Numbered from the stretch's first letter, positions 1 through 8,018 are shown. The stretch is DNA of 8,834 nt from an uncultured Bacteroidales bacterium (GCA_947176515.1 CAMWQZ010000026.1:1-8834), one strand, 5' to 3'. Numbers and translations are program-made. The notes: generated by a model not told the origin, from the sequence alone.

Positions 1-70
1 TTTCCCACCCGACGCCGGCATCCGAGAGTGCCTCTTGTCTCGTGGGCGCGGAGATGTGTATCAGCGACAG
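1..70. other. Illumina Nextera adapter left on the contig end (not genomic)
   Basis: Positions 37-70 match the Nextera read-2 transposase adapter (GTCTCGTGGGCTCGG then AGATGTGTATAAGAGACAG) at 31 of 34 bases; the mismatches are at 48, 62 and 65. Positions 29-36 read TGCCTCTT, the reverse complement of AAGAGGCA, which I recall as Nextera i7 index N711. Positions 5-28 match the P7 flow-cell sequence at 17 of 24 bases, and 1-3 are T, as expected past P7. Most mismatches are A to C on this strand, i.e. T to G on the read, and they increase towards the far end, as in low-quality read-through. Genomic sequence starts at 71. Translating on from the uvrA-like frame gives [11 protein letters not shown], close to the well-known adapter peptide LSLIHISEPTR. 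Confidence 0.97.
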
Positions 71-1261
71 GAGTATGCCGGTGGTGCGGTTTCTTACTAC
101 ACGCGCCAGCTGCATGCGCTGGCGTTCGCCAGTCGATAATGTCGACGATGCCCTGTCAAGGCTAAGATAACCGAGGCCGAGGTCTACGAGCCTTCGCGCA
201 GTCAGCAGAAATGCCTCACCGATATTTATAGCCATCTGTTTCATTTCAGGGGGCAATGTGTCGGGCACTCTTTTTACCCACTCTATTGCGTCGCTAAGAG
301 TCTTGGCCGTAGCTGTGTCGAGACCGATGCCGTCAATCTTCGGCGCACGTGCCGCCTCTGATAGACGCGTGCCATGACAGCACGGACAGACATCGCTCTT
401 GAGAAATTTTTCTACGCGTTTCATACCCTTCTCGTCGGTCACCTTTGCCAACGCGTTTTCCACGGTGTAGACAGCGTTGTAATATGTAAAGTCCAGTTCA
501 CCGGCCGTCTCGCTTTTCTTAGCCCTATAAAGGATTGTCTTTTTGACCGCCGGACCATTGAACACTATGTCTCGCTCTTTATCAGTCAGCTGATTGAATG
601 GCACATCAGTGCGCACCCCCATAGCGCGGCACACATCAGTCATCAGCGACCACATAAGGCTGTTCCACGGGGCAACGGCACCTTCGTCGATAGTCTTAGT
701 TTCGTCGGGCACTAACGTCGAGCGGTCGACCGTCATGACCACACCCGTTCCGCCGCACTTCTCACATGCACCGGTGCTGTTGAAAGCCAAATCCTCTGCA
801 CCGGGTCCGTAAAAGTGAGTGCCGCAGTTCTCACAAACCATTTCCCTTTCAGCCGCCACGTCGAGCGACGGCTCATGATAGTGTCCGCAATTCGGACAAC
901 GATGGCTTGCCAGGCGCGAAAACATCAGGCGCAGACTGTTAAGCAGTTCGGTGCCCGTGCCAAAAGTACTTCTCACGCCCGGTACACCAGGCCGCTGATG
1001 AAGCGCCACGGCTGCCGGCACATAACGTATGTCTTCGACGTCGGCCCTCGTCGCCTGAGAGATACGGCGGCGAGTGTAAGTCGACAGAGCCTCAAGATAG
1101 CGACGCGAGCCCTCGGCATAAAGCACACCTAACGCAAGCGACGACTTACCCGAACCCGACACACCGGCCACACCGACAATCTCGCCAAGCGGTATATCGA
1201 CATTAATATTTTTCAAATTGTGGACTTTCGCACCGCGAATCTCTATCTTGTCATGCTTCAT
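71..1261 (-). CDS. uvrA: UvrA-like excinuclease ATPase, N-terminal 397 residues (3' end lost at adapter)
   Basis: UvrA proteins are tandem-ABC ATPases that detect DNA lesions, classically handing them to UvrB. The start ATG at 1261 gives [19 protein letters not shown], the usual UvrA opening. Walker A GVSGSGKS is at 33-40. Cysteine pairs occur at 122/125, 143/146 and 166/169 (CEKCGGTG, the zinc module before the signature region) and a CPCC at 292-295. The ABC signature LSTGERQR is at 375-382. The gene breaks at residue 397, just before the expected Walker B, because adapter begins there; the true protein should be about twice as long. Only about 30 residues separate the CPNC pair from the [12 protein letters not shown] stretch, where E. 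coli UvrA carries a UvrB-binding domain of over 100 residues. This therefore looks like a class II (UvrA2-type) paralogue rather than the canonical subunit. It lies 49 nt behind the phosphatase gene and is the last gene seen in the block. Confidence 0.88.
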
Positions 1262-1310
1262 TCTTTGGACGGATGCCGGACTCTGGTATATCACAACTTG
1301 TTTTGAGAGA

Positions 1311-2684
1311 TTAAAGCCCTGCGGCTTCAAGTATCAGTTTGGGCAACTGGTTATTGTTGTTAAGATGGGTGAATTTTTCAGCTCCAGCGCCGACAGCAAA
1401 TACAGGAACGGGGTTACCGCTATGACTCAAAGTGGTGAAGCCAACACCAGCAGCGTCATTGACAAGACGGAACACTTCGACTGCAAATGCGTTGAAGTTA
1501 GCGTAAAGCGTCTTTTGATCCTCGCTATTGCGCATAACGATAGCGGCTTCGAACATTTCCTTGAGCTTACTTTCCTGAGCTTCTGACACAGGGATATGAT
1601 TGAAAAGACCAAAGTTTTCAGTAAGGTATTCTTTCATGTCATCCCACTGATAGACACGGCGGTTTTTGGCGAGGCCTTTGCAGTAATCGCTGAACTCTTC
1701 TTTTGAAACTCGCTGGTAGCTGAAGCTGCCAAGATGAGCCATATTTTTCACTTTTGGATAAATCATAGCCATGCCGCCGGTGTCATGGTCAGCGGTCACA
1801 ACGATGAGTGTCTCGTCGGGATGCTTGAGATAGAAATTGTAGGCGAGCTTTAGAGCATCGTTGAAATTTATGATTTCGATTATTGCCGCACCTCCGTCGT
1901 TGGCGTGGAGAGCGTGGTCGATATTACCGCCCTCGACCATCATAAAGAAACGGTCGGGAGTGTTTTTTTCGAGATGTGCGAGACAGGTTTCGGTTATCAG
2001 CGGCAATGTCAAACGTCCCTCAATAGAGTCGATTGTATAACCTATATTCCAGTTAGGACATCCGTCAGGATTAATAAGGAACACTCTTTTGGAATTGATT
2101 TTTTCAATCTCAGAGGGACCGTAGATTACCTGAACTTTGTTTTTGGCCATCACGTCGTTGACGTTTTGCTCGTCGGTCTTATATGAGCCGGCTCCGGCAA
2201 GAAATTCATAGCCCGACTCGGCAGCCTGACAACCGATTTCATAATGCTTTGAGCGGTTAGGCACGTGAGCGTAAAACGCCCCAGGCGTAGCATCGAAGGG
2301 CGACACAGATGTCACAATGCCGACACCATAGCCATTGTCATGGAATTTTTTTGCAATTGACTCTACAGCGATAGTGTCGGGCGACATGCCGAGCATAGAG
2401 TTTTTGGTCTTTACGCCTGTCGAAAGCGCCGTGCCGGCAGCCGCCGAATCGGTGATACGTGAGTTGGCCGAGTAGGTCATACACCAGCTGACAGTCGGGA
2501 ACTGCATCATCTGCAGAGGCTTGTCGTTCTTGAGAATTTCGCGGTTATAGGTATCAGCCGCCATTACTGGCCCCATGCCCATGCCGTCGCCAATGAAGTA
2601 GAAAACGTATTTAGCATCTTGAGCCGAGGCCGCAAGCGATGCAGCCGACAAAATAGCTGCTGTAAACAAGTGTTTGAGTCTCAT
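1311..2684 (-). CDS. phoA: Secreted PhoA-type alkaline phosphatase
   Basis: A phosphomonoesterase of the alkaline phosphatase superfamily, 457 residues, probably acting in the periplasm. A signal peptide is clear: positive start MRLKH, hydrophobic stretch to about 19, likely cleavage after ASA (residue 21). All catalytic residues are visible: D33 (IGDGMG), D79 and nucleophile S80 in [10 protein letters not shown]131 and T133 in DATPGA, R144 (phosphate-binding, matching E. coli R166), E251, D256 and H260 in [12 protein letters not shown]299 and H300 in TADHD, and H421 in SHSG. The residue after D256 is His, where E. coli PhoA has Lys328, a change known in many other alkaline phosphatases and linked to different metal dependence. 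The start is 24 nt behind the GH3 gene, with no promoter match between them, so it is probably co-transcribed. No Pho-box-like site was recognised. Confidence 0.94.
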   Translation of the reverse strand: MRLKHLFTAAILSAASLAASAQDAKYVFYFIGDGMGMGPVMAADTYNREILKNDKPLQMMQFPTVSWCMTYSANSRITDSAAAGTALSTGVKTKNSMLGMSPDTIAVESIAKKFHDNGYGVGIVTSVSPFDATPGAFYAHVPNRSKHYEIGCQAAESGYEFLAGAGSYKTDEQNVNDVMAKNKVQVIYGPSEIEKINSKRVFLINPDGCPNWNIGYTIDSIEGRLTLPLITETCLAHLEKNTPDRFFMMVEGGNIDHALHANDGGAAIIEIINFNDALKLAYNFYLKHPDETLIVVTADHDTGGMAMIYPKVKNMAHLGSFSYQRVSKEEFSDYCKGLAKNRRVYQWDDMKEYLTENFGLFNHIPVSEAQESKLKEMFEAAIVMRNSEDQKTLYANFNAFAVEVFRLVNDAAGVGFTTLSHSGNPVPVFAVGAGAEKFTHLNNNNQLPKLILEAAGL

Positions 2685-2708
2685 TACTATAGTGTGATTA
2701 TTAGTTTA

Positions 2709-4226
2709 TTATTTCATTAGTTTAAACATCTGCTCGATTATATGGCGATCGTTGCAGAGACGAGGCACCTTTCGCTGTCCGCCAAGTTTGCCTGTGGATT
2801 CGAGCCAACGGTCAAACAAACCTTCGGGTGCATCGTCGATAGTCAGACGGTCAAGGAATATATTACCGCTGCGCTTTGCCTGATAATCTGAATTTTCAGA
2901 CTGAAGGGCCAAATCAAGCTTCTCCGCAAAATCCTCTTTGTCAGCAGGCGCTGATTCCCACTCAATCAACCACTGATGGTGGCCGCGGTGACCGCCATCG
3001 TCATAGACCGGAGCAGCTGTGTAGTTCAGTACAGACGCACCTGTCTGGCGACAAGCCTCAGCGATAGCCGCGTCGGTGTTATGAACCATCACTTCCTCAC
3101 CAAAAGCATTGATAAAGTGCTTGGTGCGTCCGGCAATCGTAATTTTCAGAGGGTCGACAGACTCTACCTTGACCGTGTCGCCGAGCATGTAGCGCCACAG
3201 ACCGTTGCAAGAGCTTATCACCAGCGCATAAGTCTCGCCCGGCTGGACTTTCCAAGCCGGAATAGCAGCCTCGGAAGCATCGCCGAGACCTCCAAGCGGC
3301 ACGAACTCATAGAACACGCCGACATCGAGCAGAAGCAGCATGCCTGGCGAACCATAATCAGACTGCACGGCAAAAAATCCCTCAGACGCATTATAAGTCT
3401 CAAGATAGTGCATCTTAGTAGGGTCTGTCAGCCGAGCATATTGCGCGCGGTAAGGCTCAAACGATATGCCGCCGTGGAAAAACACTTCAAGGTTGGGCCA
3501 CACGTCGTGGATTGTCGTGGCTCCGGCTGCAGCAATGACCTCGCGGATTACAGTCATGAACCACGATGGCACACCGGATATATTTGTGACATCCTGATTA
3601 ATCGAAGCCGCTACAAGCGCCGGAAGTTTCTCATGCCAGTCACTCATCAGGGCCACATCTTTTGACGGGATGCGGAACATATTGGCCAGCGGATTAATCT
3701 TGTCAATAAGGTTTGCCGAGAGGTCCCCGACCTTAACGCCTGCAGGCAAATTGCTGACCTCGTTGGCATAGCTACCACCGAGGATGAAACTTTTTCCTGA
3801 AAAAATGCGGCTGCGCGGATTGAGATTTAAGTAATGAGCCACGACATCACGGCCACCTGCATAGTGGTTACGGCTGAGCGAGTCATCTGTCACCGGCACA
3901 TACTTACTTTTGCCGTCAGACGTGCCTGACGACTGAGCGAAACGTCGGCAACGTCCAGGCCAAAGCACGTCTTTCTCGCCCATGACCATGCGCATTACGT
4001 CATCGCGAATGTCCTCGTAGACGACCACCGGCACATTGCGGCGGAAATCATCATAAGACTTGACCCGGCGCAGATTATATCGCTCACCGACAGCCGTAGA
4101 CACCGCTCGCGACAACAGCCAGTCGAGCTGACGGCGCTGCACTTCTTCGCAGTGTCCGACCCAACTGCGAGCAGCCTTTACTCGCGGCGCAAACAACGGT
4201 CGTGCTAAAGGTGTGAAATCTGTCAT
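2709..4226 (-). CDS. GH3-family acyl-adenylating (acyl-acid amido synthetase-like) protein
   Basis: The GH3 family belongs to the ANL adenylating superfamily. Plant members activate carboxylic acids such as jasmonate, indole-acetate or benzoates with ATP and join them to amino acids; the substrate of bacterial members is unknown to me. The 505-residue protein has the expected motifs in order: ATP motif SSGTSDGKSKYVPV at 99-112, YNASEGFF at 278-285, GLWRYMLGDTV at 342-352 and GRTKHFINAFGEE at 366-378, the hinge into a small C-terminal domain. I chose the ATG at 4226, two nt after the aroQ stop. A TTG at 4232 overlapping that stop is in frame and would add two residues. There is no signal peptide, so it is presumably cytoplasmic. 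It lies between aroQ and phoA, and the tight spacing implies coupling with aroQ. The family call is strong; substrate and role are open. Confidence 0.9.
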   Translation of the reverse strand: MTDFTPLARPLFAPRVKAARSWVGHCEEVQRRQLDWLLSRAVSTAVGERYNLRRVKSYDDFRRNVPVVVYEDIRDDVMRMVMGEKDVLWPGRCRRFAQSSGTSDGKSKYVPVTDDSLSRNHYAGGRDVVAHYLNLNPRSRIFSGKSFILGGSYANEVSNLPAGVKVGDLSANLIDKINPLANMFRIPSKDVALMSDWHEKLPALVAASINQDVTNISGVPSWFMTVIREVIAAAGATTIHDVWPNLEVFFHGGISFEPYRAQYARLTDPTKMHYLETYNASEGFFAVQSDYGSPGMLLLLDVGVFYEFVPLGGLGDASEAAIPAWKVQPGETYALVISSCNGLWRYMLGDTVKVESVDPLKITIAGRTKHFINAFGEEVMVHNTDAAIAEACRQTGASVLNYTAAPVYDDGGHRGHHQWLIEWESAPADKEDFAEKLDLALQSENSDYQAKRSGNIFLDRLTIDDAPEGLFDRWLESTGKLGGQRKVPRLCNDRHIIEQMFKLMK

Positions 4227-4228
4227 CG

Positions 4229-4660
4229 TCAATCTGGCAATAAGGCACGGATTGCAAGTTCGTAAGATTTAGCACCAAAGCCACTGATGCTGCCAATGCA
4301 GACAGAAGCAATCTGCGAACGATGGCGTATCTCTTCACGGGCAAAAATATTAGAGAGGTGTACCTCTACAACCTTACGTCTGACGGCAGCAATCGCGTCA
4401 GCCAAGGCAAGCGATGTATGGGTATAGGCACCTGCATTGAGCACGATACCGGCATAAGCTTCATCGAAACCGACTTCGTGAATCTTGTCGATTAAAGAGC
4501 CCTCGTGGTTGCTTTGGAAATGCTCTATCTCAACTTGAGGAAACATCGCCACAAGACGCCCAACAATATCGTCGAGCGTTTCGCGGCCATAAATCTCCGG
4601 CTCGCGACGGCCAAGCAAGTTGAGGTTTGGTCCGTTGATGATTAATATTTTACGCTTCAT
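4229..4660 (-). CDS. aroQ: Type II 3-dehydroquinate dehydratase
   Basis: Catalyses the reversible dehydration of 3-dehydroquinate to 3-dehydroshikimate, third step of the shikimate pathway to aromatic amino acids and other chorismate products. The 143-residue length is typical of the dodecameric type II enzyme. Key residues are present: NGPNLNLLGRREPEIYG at 9-25 with R19 and catalytic Y24, FQSNHEG at 48-54, N75 and H81 in NAGAYTHTS, the catalytic-base partner H101 in VEVHLSN, and R112. The ATG overlaps the mrp stop as ATGA (4 nt), suggesting translational coupling. The stop is followed two nt later by the GH3 start. There are no other aro genes in the window. Confidence 0.97.
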   Translation of the reverse strand: MKRKILIINGPNLNLLGRREPEIYGRETLDDIVGRLVAMFPQVEIEHFQSNHEGSLIDKIHEVGFDEAYAGIVLNAGAYTHTSLALADAIAAVRRKVVEVHLSNIFAREEIRHRSQIASVCIGSISGFGAKSYELAIRALLPD

Positions 4661-5766
4661 TTCTTTACTTTTACATGTTCGGTCGGCGGCAAATCGCGGT
4701 TGCGGCGCTCGACGGCGTCACAGACTTCGTGGGCGAGATGGATGAATGCCTGGGCGCTCAATGTGTCGCCGGCTGCAATAGGGTCTCCATCGTCGCTGTG
4801 CTTACCGACCGCAGCAACGAGCGGAATGCACGCCAGTAATTGAACACCCAACTCACGGGCAAGTTCGGTCGCTCCGCCATTACCGAATATATAATACCGT
4901 TCGTCGGGATGCTTTTCGGGCGTGAACCAAGCCATATTCTCGACAATGCCAAGCACTGGAACATTGATTTTCGAGTCAGTAAACATAGCAATACCCTTGC
5001 GAGCATCAGCGAGGGCCACCTGCTGGGGGGTCGATACAACCACCACGCCGGTTATGCCAAGCGTCTGGACGAGCGTAAGGTGGATATCGCTCGTGCCGGG
5101 GGGCATATCTATGAGGAAATAGTCGAGCTCGCCCCAATCGCCCTGCTCGATAAGCTGTTTGAGAGCATTTGAAGCCATCGAACCACGCCAAACCACCGCA
5201 CTATTGCGGTCGACAAGAAAACCAATCGAAAGCAACTTCACGCCATAACGCTCCACGGGGATGATTTTTGTCACTCCGTCGACCTCGTGCATATATAGCT
5301 GCTCGTCTTCGACCCCAAACATCTTAGGTATCGACGGACCAAAGATATCGGCGTCAAGCAAGCCGACGCGATAGCCTTCACGGGCGAGCGCAACAGCAAG
5401 GTTGGCCGCCACAGTCGATTTACCTACACCGCCTTTACCCGACGATATGCCGATAATGTTTTTCACACCGGGAAGCGGATTAGCCTTTGGGGCGGCTGGG
5501 GCTGTGCGAGTCTTAACGTTGACTGTCACCTCTGCGTCGGCAGCAGCAAAAGTATGAATTGCAGCTTCGGCTGCTTTCACTACCGATTTCATAAAGGGGT
5601 CTGTCGGCTTATCGAAAATCAGCGAGAAGCTGACTTTGCGACCATCAATGCGCAAGTCATCTTCAATCATTCCTGCCTCGGCAATATTCTTGCCTGAACC
5701 AGGATAACGCACGGTTGCGAGCGCGTCGAGTATGAGTTTTGGATATAATGGTGTAGTATCTGACAT
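4657..5766 (-). CDS. mrp: Mrp/ApbC-type P-loop ATPase (Fe-S carrier family), lacking the CxxC motif
   Basis: Mrp/ApbC/NBP35 proteins are deviant-Walker ATPases that in other bacteria carry and deliver Fe-S clusters. The 369-residue product has an N-terminal FSCA/DUF59-like domain (about 5-88), an Ala/Pro-rich linker (88-100), deviant Walker A SSGKGGVGKST at 108-118, GLLDADIFGPS at 135-145 and Walker B FLIDMPPGTSD at 217-227. Where E. coli Mrp has a conserved CxxC after the ENM motif, this protein has ENMAWFTPEKHPDERYYIFG (276-295) with no cysteine. Only two lone cysteines occur, C313 and C349. From memory, this tryptophan/phenylalanine-type replacement is common in Bacteroidota. Start chosen at 5766, seven nt after the trmB stop; the in-frame ATG at 5802 would add 12 poorly conserved residues lying within trmB. 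The stop overlaps the aroQ start. Confidence 0.94.
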   Translation of the reverse strand: MSDTTPLYPKLILDALATVRYPGSGKNIAEAGMIEDDLRIDGRKVSFSLIFDKPTDPFMKSVVKAAEAAIHTFAAADAEVTVNVKTRTAPAAPKANPLPGVKNIIGISSGKGGVGKSTVAANLAVALAREGYRVGLLDADIFGPSIPKMFGVEDEQLYMHEVDGVTKIIPVERYGVKLLSIGFLVDRNSAVVWRGSMASNALKQLIEQGDWGELDYFLIDMPPGTSDIHLTLVQTLGITGVVVVSTPQQVALADARKGIAMFTDSKINVPVLGIVENMAWFTPEKHPDERYYIFGNGGATELARELGVQLLACIPLVAAVGKHSDDGDPIAAGDTLSAQAFIHLAHEVCDAVERRNRDLPPTEHVKVKK

Positions 5767-5773
5767 TGTAATA

Positions 5774-6556
5774 TTATTGTGCTGTGTTGTTAGTTTCGTC
5801 AAATAGCTGAGGCATCTGGATGTAGCCGCGCGAATAGCTGCGGTAAGTGTCAGGCTCGATTTCTTCGTCGGGTTCGTCGAGCGCTCCTGCAGCCGGAAGT
5901 CGGAACTTAATATATTTAATCGTCAAGCCGCGCGAAAGCCACTGCTTTTCGTAATGAGTCTTGATATCAAGAATGTCATCAGCGAGACCTGAGGCATAAA
6001 GGTCGTCGGTGTCCCACTCTACCGGCAGCCGGTTAAGACCAATCATCAGAGTAGTGTAACGGTAGAGGAAAGGACTGTCGGTTTTGAGATGGATTGTGCC
6101 GCCATCGGCAAGCACCTTGCGATACAAATCCATGAAGCGCGTAGACGTCAGTCGCTTTCTCACCTTCTTCATCTGTGGGTCGGGGAAAGTAATCCATATT
6201 TCAGCCACTTCGCCCGGAGCGAAAAACGACTCTATGAGTTCAATCGAGGTTCGCACGAAGGCGACATTGCGCAGACCTTCGGCGCGCGCCTCTGACGCGC
6301 CGGTCCACATGCGCGCACCCTTGATGTCGATGCCTATAAAATTTTTGTCGGGAAATCGCCGCGCCAGTCCGACCGTGTATTCGCCCTTGCCGCATCCGAG
6401 CTCGACAACGATAGGATTATCGTTGCCAAAAAAGTCCTGATGCCAGCGGCCTTTAAGCGGAAAACCGCCCCCCTCCTGCAGACGGGAGAAAGGATATTGG
6501 AAGACGAAATCAATCGTCTCCATGTCGGCAAATTTTTTCAGTTTATTTTTTCCCAT
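5774..6556 (-). CDS. trmB: tRNA (guanine-N7)-methyltransferase
   Basis: Transfers a methyl group from S-adenosylmethionine to N7 of G46 in the variable loop of tRNA. The 260 residues open with [20 protein letters not shown], similar to what I recall for Bacteroidales TrmB. The AdoMet-binding motif [11 protein letters not shown] is at 51-61, FIGIDIKG at 73-80, and the family signature [12 protein letters not shown] at 124-135 (usually FPDPWPKKRHHKRR) precedes HLKTDSPF at 156-163. The C-terminus carries an acidic insert ([10 protein letters not shown]) before the [10 protein letters not shown] end. The start overlaps the 3' end of rnhB by 19 nt, and mrp follows after seven nt, so translation is probably coupled on one transcript. 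Confidence 0.96.
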   Translation of the reverse strand: MGKNKLKKFADMETIDFVFQYPFSRLQEGGGFPLKGRWHQDFFGNDNPIVVELGCGKGEYTVGLARRFPDKNFIGIDIKGARMWTGASEARAEGLRNVAFVRTSIELIESFFAPGEVAEIWITFPDPQMKKVRKRLTSTRFMDLYRKVLADGGTIHLKTDSPFLYRYTTLMIGLNRLPVEWDTDDLYASGLADDILDIKTHYEKQWLSRGLTIKYIKFRLPAAGALDEPDEEIEPDTYRSYSRGYIQMPQLFDETNNTAQ

Positions 6557-7170
6557 AATTCGAGTTGCGGATTGAGAAGTCTGAACGATATGCGGTGAAT
6601 CGGCGACGGTCCGTGAGCAGCGATTGCCGCACGATGAGCCTTAGTCGGGTAACCCTTGTTGACATCCCAGCCATAGACAGGATGGTCAGCATGAGCGCCA
6701 ACCATGAAATCGTCGCGGTAAGTCTTGGCGAGCACCGATGCAGCGGCAATATTGGCAAAACGTCCGTCGCCCTTGACGAAAGTTTTAAACGGTGTGTCGC
6801 CATAAGGCTTGAAACGGTTGCCGTCGACAATAACCGCGCCAGGTCTTACGCTCAGACCGTCGAGAGCACGATGCATAGCGAGAATCGAAGCGTTGAGTAT
6901 GTTGATACGGTCGATTTCGGCAGCGTCGACCGACGCCACACACCACGCCACAGCTTCGCGCTCAATCACCTCGCGCAGCTCATAACGGCGGCGCTCAGAG
7001 AGTTGCTTTGAATCGTTAAGCAAAGGATGACAGAAATCGTCGGGCAGAATTACAGCCGCCGCAAACACCGGCCCGGCGAGACATCCTCGCCCGGCCTCGT
7101 CGCAGCCTGCCTCATTCATACCCGGTTCGTTACACGCCGGCAGGGGGTTATGCTCAGCCGACGACTTCAT
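6538..7170 (-). CDS. rnhB: Ribonuclease HII
   Basis: Cleaves RNA in RNA-DNA hybrids and 5' of single ribonucleotides embedded in DNA, starting ribonucleotide excision repair. The four acidic catalytic residues are visible: D24 and E25 in [14 protein letters not shown]116 in VDGNRF, and D135 in [16 protein letters not shown] (52-59) and [12 protein letters not shown] (142-153) are also typical. Start chosen at 7170 (MKSSAEH), giving 210 residues, close to the family norm. The longer in-frame ATG at 7236 would add a Ser/Thr-rich low-complexity stretch lying in the regulator gene. The ATG at 7119 ([12 protein letters not shown]) is possible but leaves very little before the catalytic Asp. It overlaps the regulator stop by 17 nt and the trmB start by 19 nt. 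Confidence 0.95.
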   Translation of the reverse strand: MKSSAEHNPLPACNEPGMNEAGCDEAGRGCLAGPVFAAAVILPDDFCHPLLNDSKQLSERRRYELREVIEREAVAWCVASVDAAEIDRINILNASILAMHRALDGLSVRPGAVIVDGNRFKPYGDTPFKTFVKGDGRFANIAAASVLAKTYRDDFMVGAHADHPVYGWDVNKGYPTKAHRAAIAAHGPSPIHRISFRLLNPQLELWEKIN

Positions 7171-7876
7171 AGTTAAGGATAGACTCGACAAGGAACATGT
7201 CGATAATCTTGTTGCGGTCGACGATAACATCGTCAAAATTGGGGTTCTCGCTGTGAAGTATCACCTTTTCAGGGTCACTGTGACGGCGGACATACTTGAC
7301 CATGCGATAGTCTTCGAGAATAACGACATAAATCTGTCCCCAGAGAATCGGAGCCTCATAGCTGACATGGCGTATTGAGATATAGGCTCCGTTGTTGATG
7401 CGCGGAGTCATAGAGTTGCCTGACACCTTAACGATTGGCAACTGAGGGTTAAGACCAGGTATCAGCAGGCGACCCACAACATGCTCCGACGTCAGCATGT
7501 GGCTGAGATTTGCGCTTCCGGCTGTCACGTCAATATCATAGACAGGCGCTCCGGCCGACCCTGCGAGGGTGTGCACGCGCTTGCCGTTGCCGTCAATCGT
7601 TGCCGGACCCTGATAGCGGGGGAAGGGTACGTCTGTGCCATGGACGAGCCACTGCTTCGACACACCGAGGTTGACCACGATGCGATTGATAAGCGAGTCA
7701 CTGACAGGTATTTTACCAGAAAGCACTTTTGAGATATTCGACGGATTAATGCCAATCATCTCTGCAAACTGCGCCTGATTTTTTCTAATCAGTTTGATAA
7801 GATATTTAATGCGGTCAATGGCTGTCGCCGAGGTTGACGGCTCAGTCAGATTGTTCAACAAATCAGGATACTCCAT
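7154..7876 (-). CDS. HTH-XRE transcriptional regulator with C-terminal S24 (LexA/CI-like) domain
   Basis: A two-domain DNA-binding regulator of the phage-repressor/LexA class, 240 residues. The N-terminal helix-turn-helix is at about 20-70: [19 protein letters not shown], then the recognition helix region [13 protein letters not shown] (42-54). A linker (80-110) precedes an S24 peptidase fold with the serine motif [16 protein letters not shown] (151-166, candidate nucleophile S155) and the general-base lysine K194 in YRMVKYVRR. Ala-Gly pairs at 105-106, 108-109 and 119-120 are candidate self-cleavage sites, but none is in a clear LexA context. Start chosen at 7876: an in-frame ATG at 7948 lies upstream of the predicted transcription start. 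It heads the minus-strand block, and its promoter carries direct repeats, so autoregulation is plausible. Its other targets are unknown; it is not an obvious orthologue of E. coli LexA. Confidence 0.9.
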   Translation of the reverse strand: MEYPDLLNNLTEPSTSATAIDRIKYLIKLIRKNQAQFAEMIGINPSNISKVLSGKIPVSDSLINRIVVNLGVSKQWLVHGTDVPFPRYQGPATIDGNGKRVHTLAGSAGAPVYDIDVTAGSANLSHMLTSEHVVGRLLIPGLNPQLPIVKVSGNSMTPRINNGAYISIRHVSYEAPILWGQIYVVILEDYRMVKYVRRHSDPEKVILHSENPNFDDVIVDRNKIIDMFLVESILNYEVVG

Positions 7877-7913
7877 AATAGTAGATTTTTTTGTGGGTTT
7901 TAATAATGAATAG

Positions 7914-7944
7914 CAAAGATACAACCAAATATGCCAAAATACAA
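7914..7944 (-). promoter_or_regulatory. Bacteroidota-type promoter for the regulator-led operon
   Basis: On the minus strand, TATCTTTG (7921-7914) fits the Bacteroides -7 consensus TAnnTTTG exactly. A GTTG with TTG at 7944-7942 lies 20 nt upstream, as expected for the -33 element. The transcript would start near 7907, leaving a leader of about 30 nt before the regulator ATG at 7876. This is the only convincing promoter found for the whole minus-strand block. The upstream base context is AT-rich and, as is usual in this phylum, no Shine-Dalgarno sequence is seen. Confidence 0.72.
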
Positions 7945-7947
7945 CCA
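7919..7947. repeat. 9-bp direct repeat, 20-bp period, over the regulator promoter
   Basis: ATACAACCA occurs at 7919-7927 and again at 7939-7947, identical copies with starts 20 bp apart, about two helical turns. One copy touches the -7 box and the other contains the -33 TTG of the minus promoter, so a protein bound to both would cover the promoter from one face of the helix. This could be an operator for the S24 regulator (inference), or chance in AT-rich DNA. Confidence 0.5.
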
Positions 7948-8018
7948 CTTGACAACTTTTTTGAAAAATTATCCGAATTTTATGCGAAGCATTAGGGTAA
8001 AAAAAACATCGTTACAGC

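Noticed and set aside
1..70. C-terminal extension of the uvrA-like protein or a mobile-element end at the contig start
   Set aside because: The 34-base adapter match plus exact index explains the sequence fully; no transposon biology is needed.
1262..1310. Gap between phoA and the uvrA-like gene as a separate promoter or terminator
   Set aside because: No TAnnTTTG box with a correctly spaced TTG and no GC-rich hairpin with a T run could be found; it reads as a plain intercistronic gap.
2976..3665. Long open frame of 229 codons on the plus strand, antisense to the GH3 gene
   Set aside because: It lies wholly inside a gene with strong family motifs on the other strand, its translation has no recognisable domain, and it has no promoter. 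The same applies to the other plus-strand open frames between 374 and 7732.
6538..7236. Longer RNase HII starting at 7236
   Set aside because: It would overlap the regulator by 83 nt and add a Ser/Thr/Leu-rich stretch unlike RNase HII N-termini; 7170 fits family length.
7154..7948. Longer regulator starting at the in-frame ATG at 7948
   Set aside because: The -7 and -33 elements at 7914-7944 lie downstream of that ATG, so it would not be in the transcript. The extra 24 residues (MVVFWHIWLYLCYSLL...) look like translated promoter DNA.
7949..7954. TTGACA resembling a sigma-70 -35 box on the plus strand
   Set aside because: There is no TATAAT-like element about 17 nt downstream, and Bacteroidota primary sigma factors use the TTTG/TAnnTTTG pattern found nearby.
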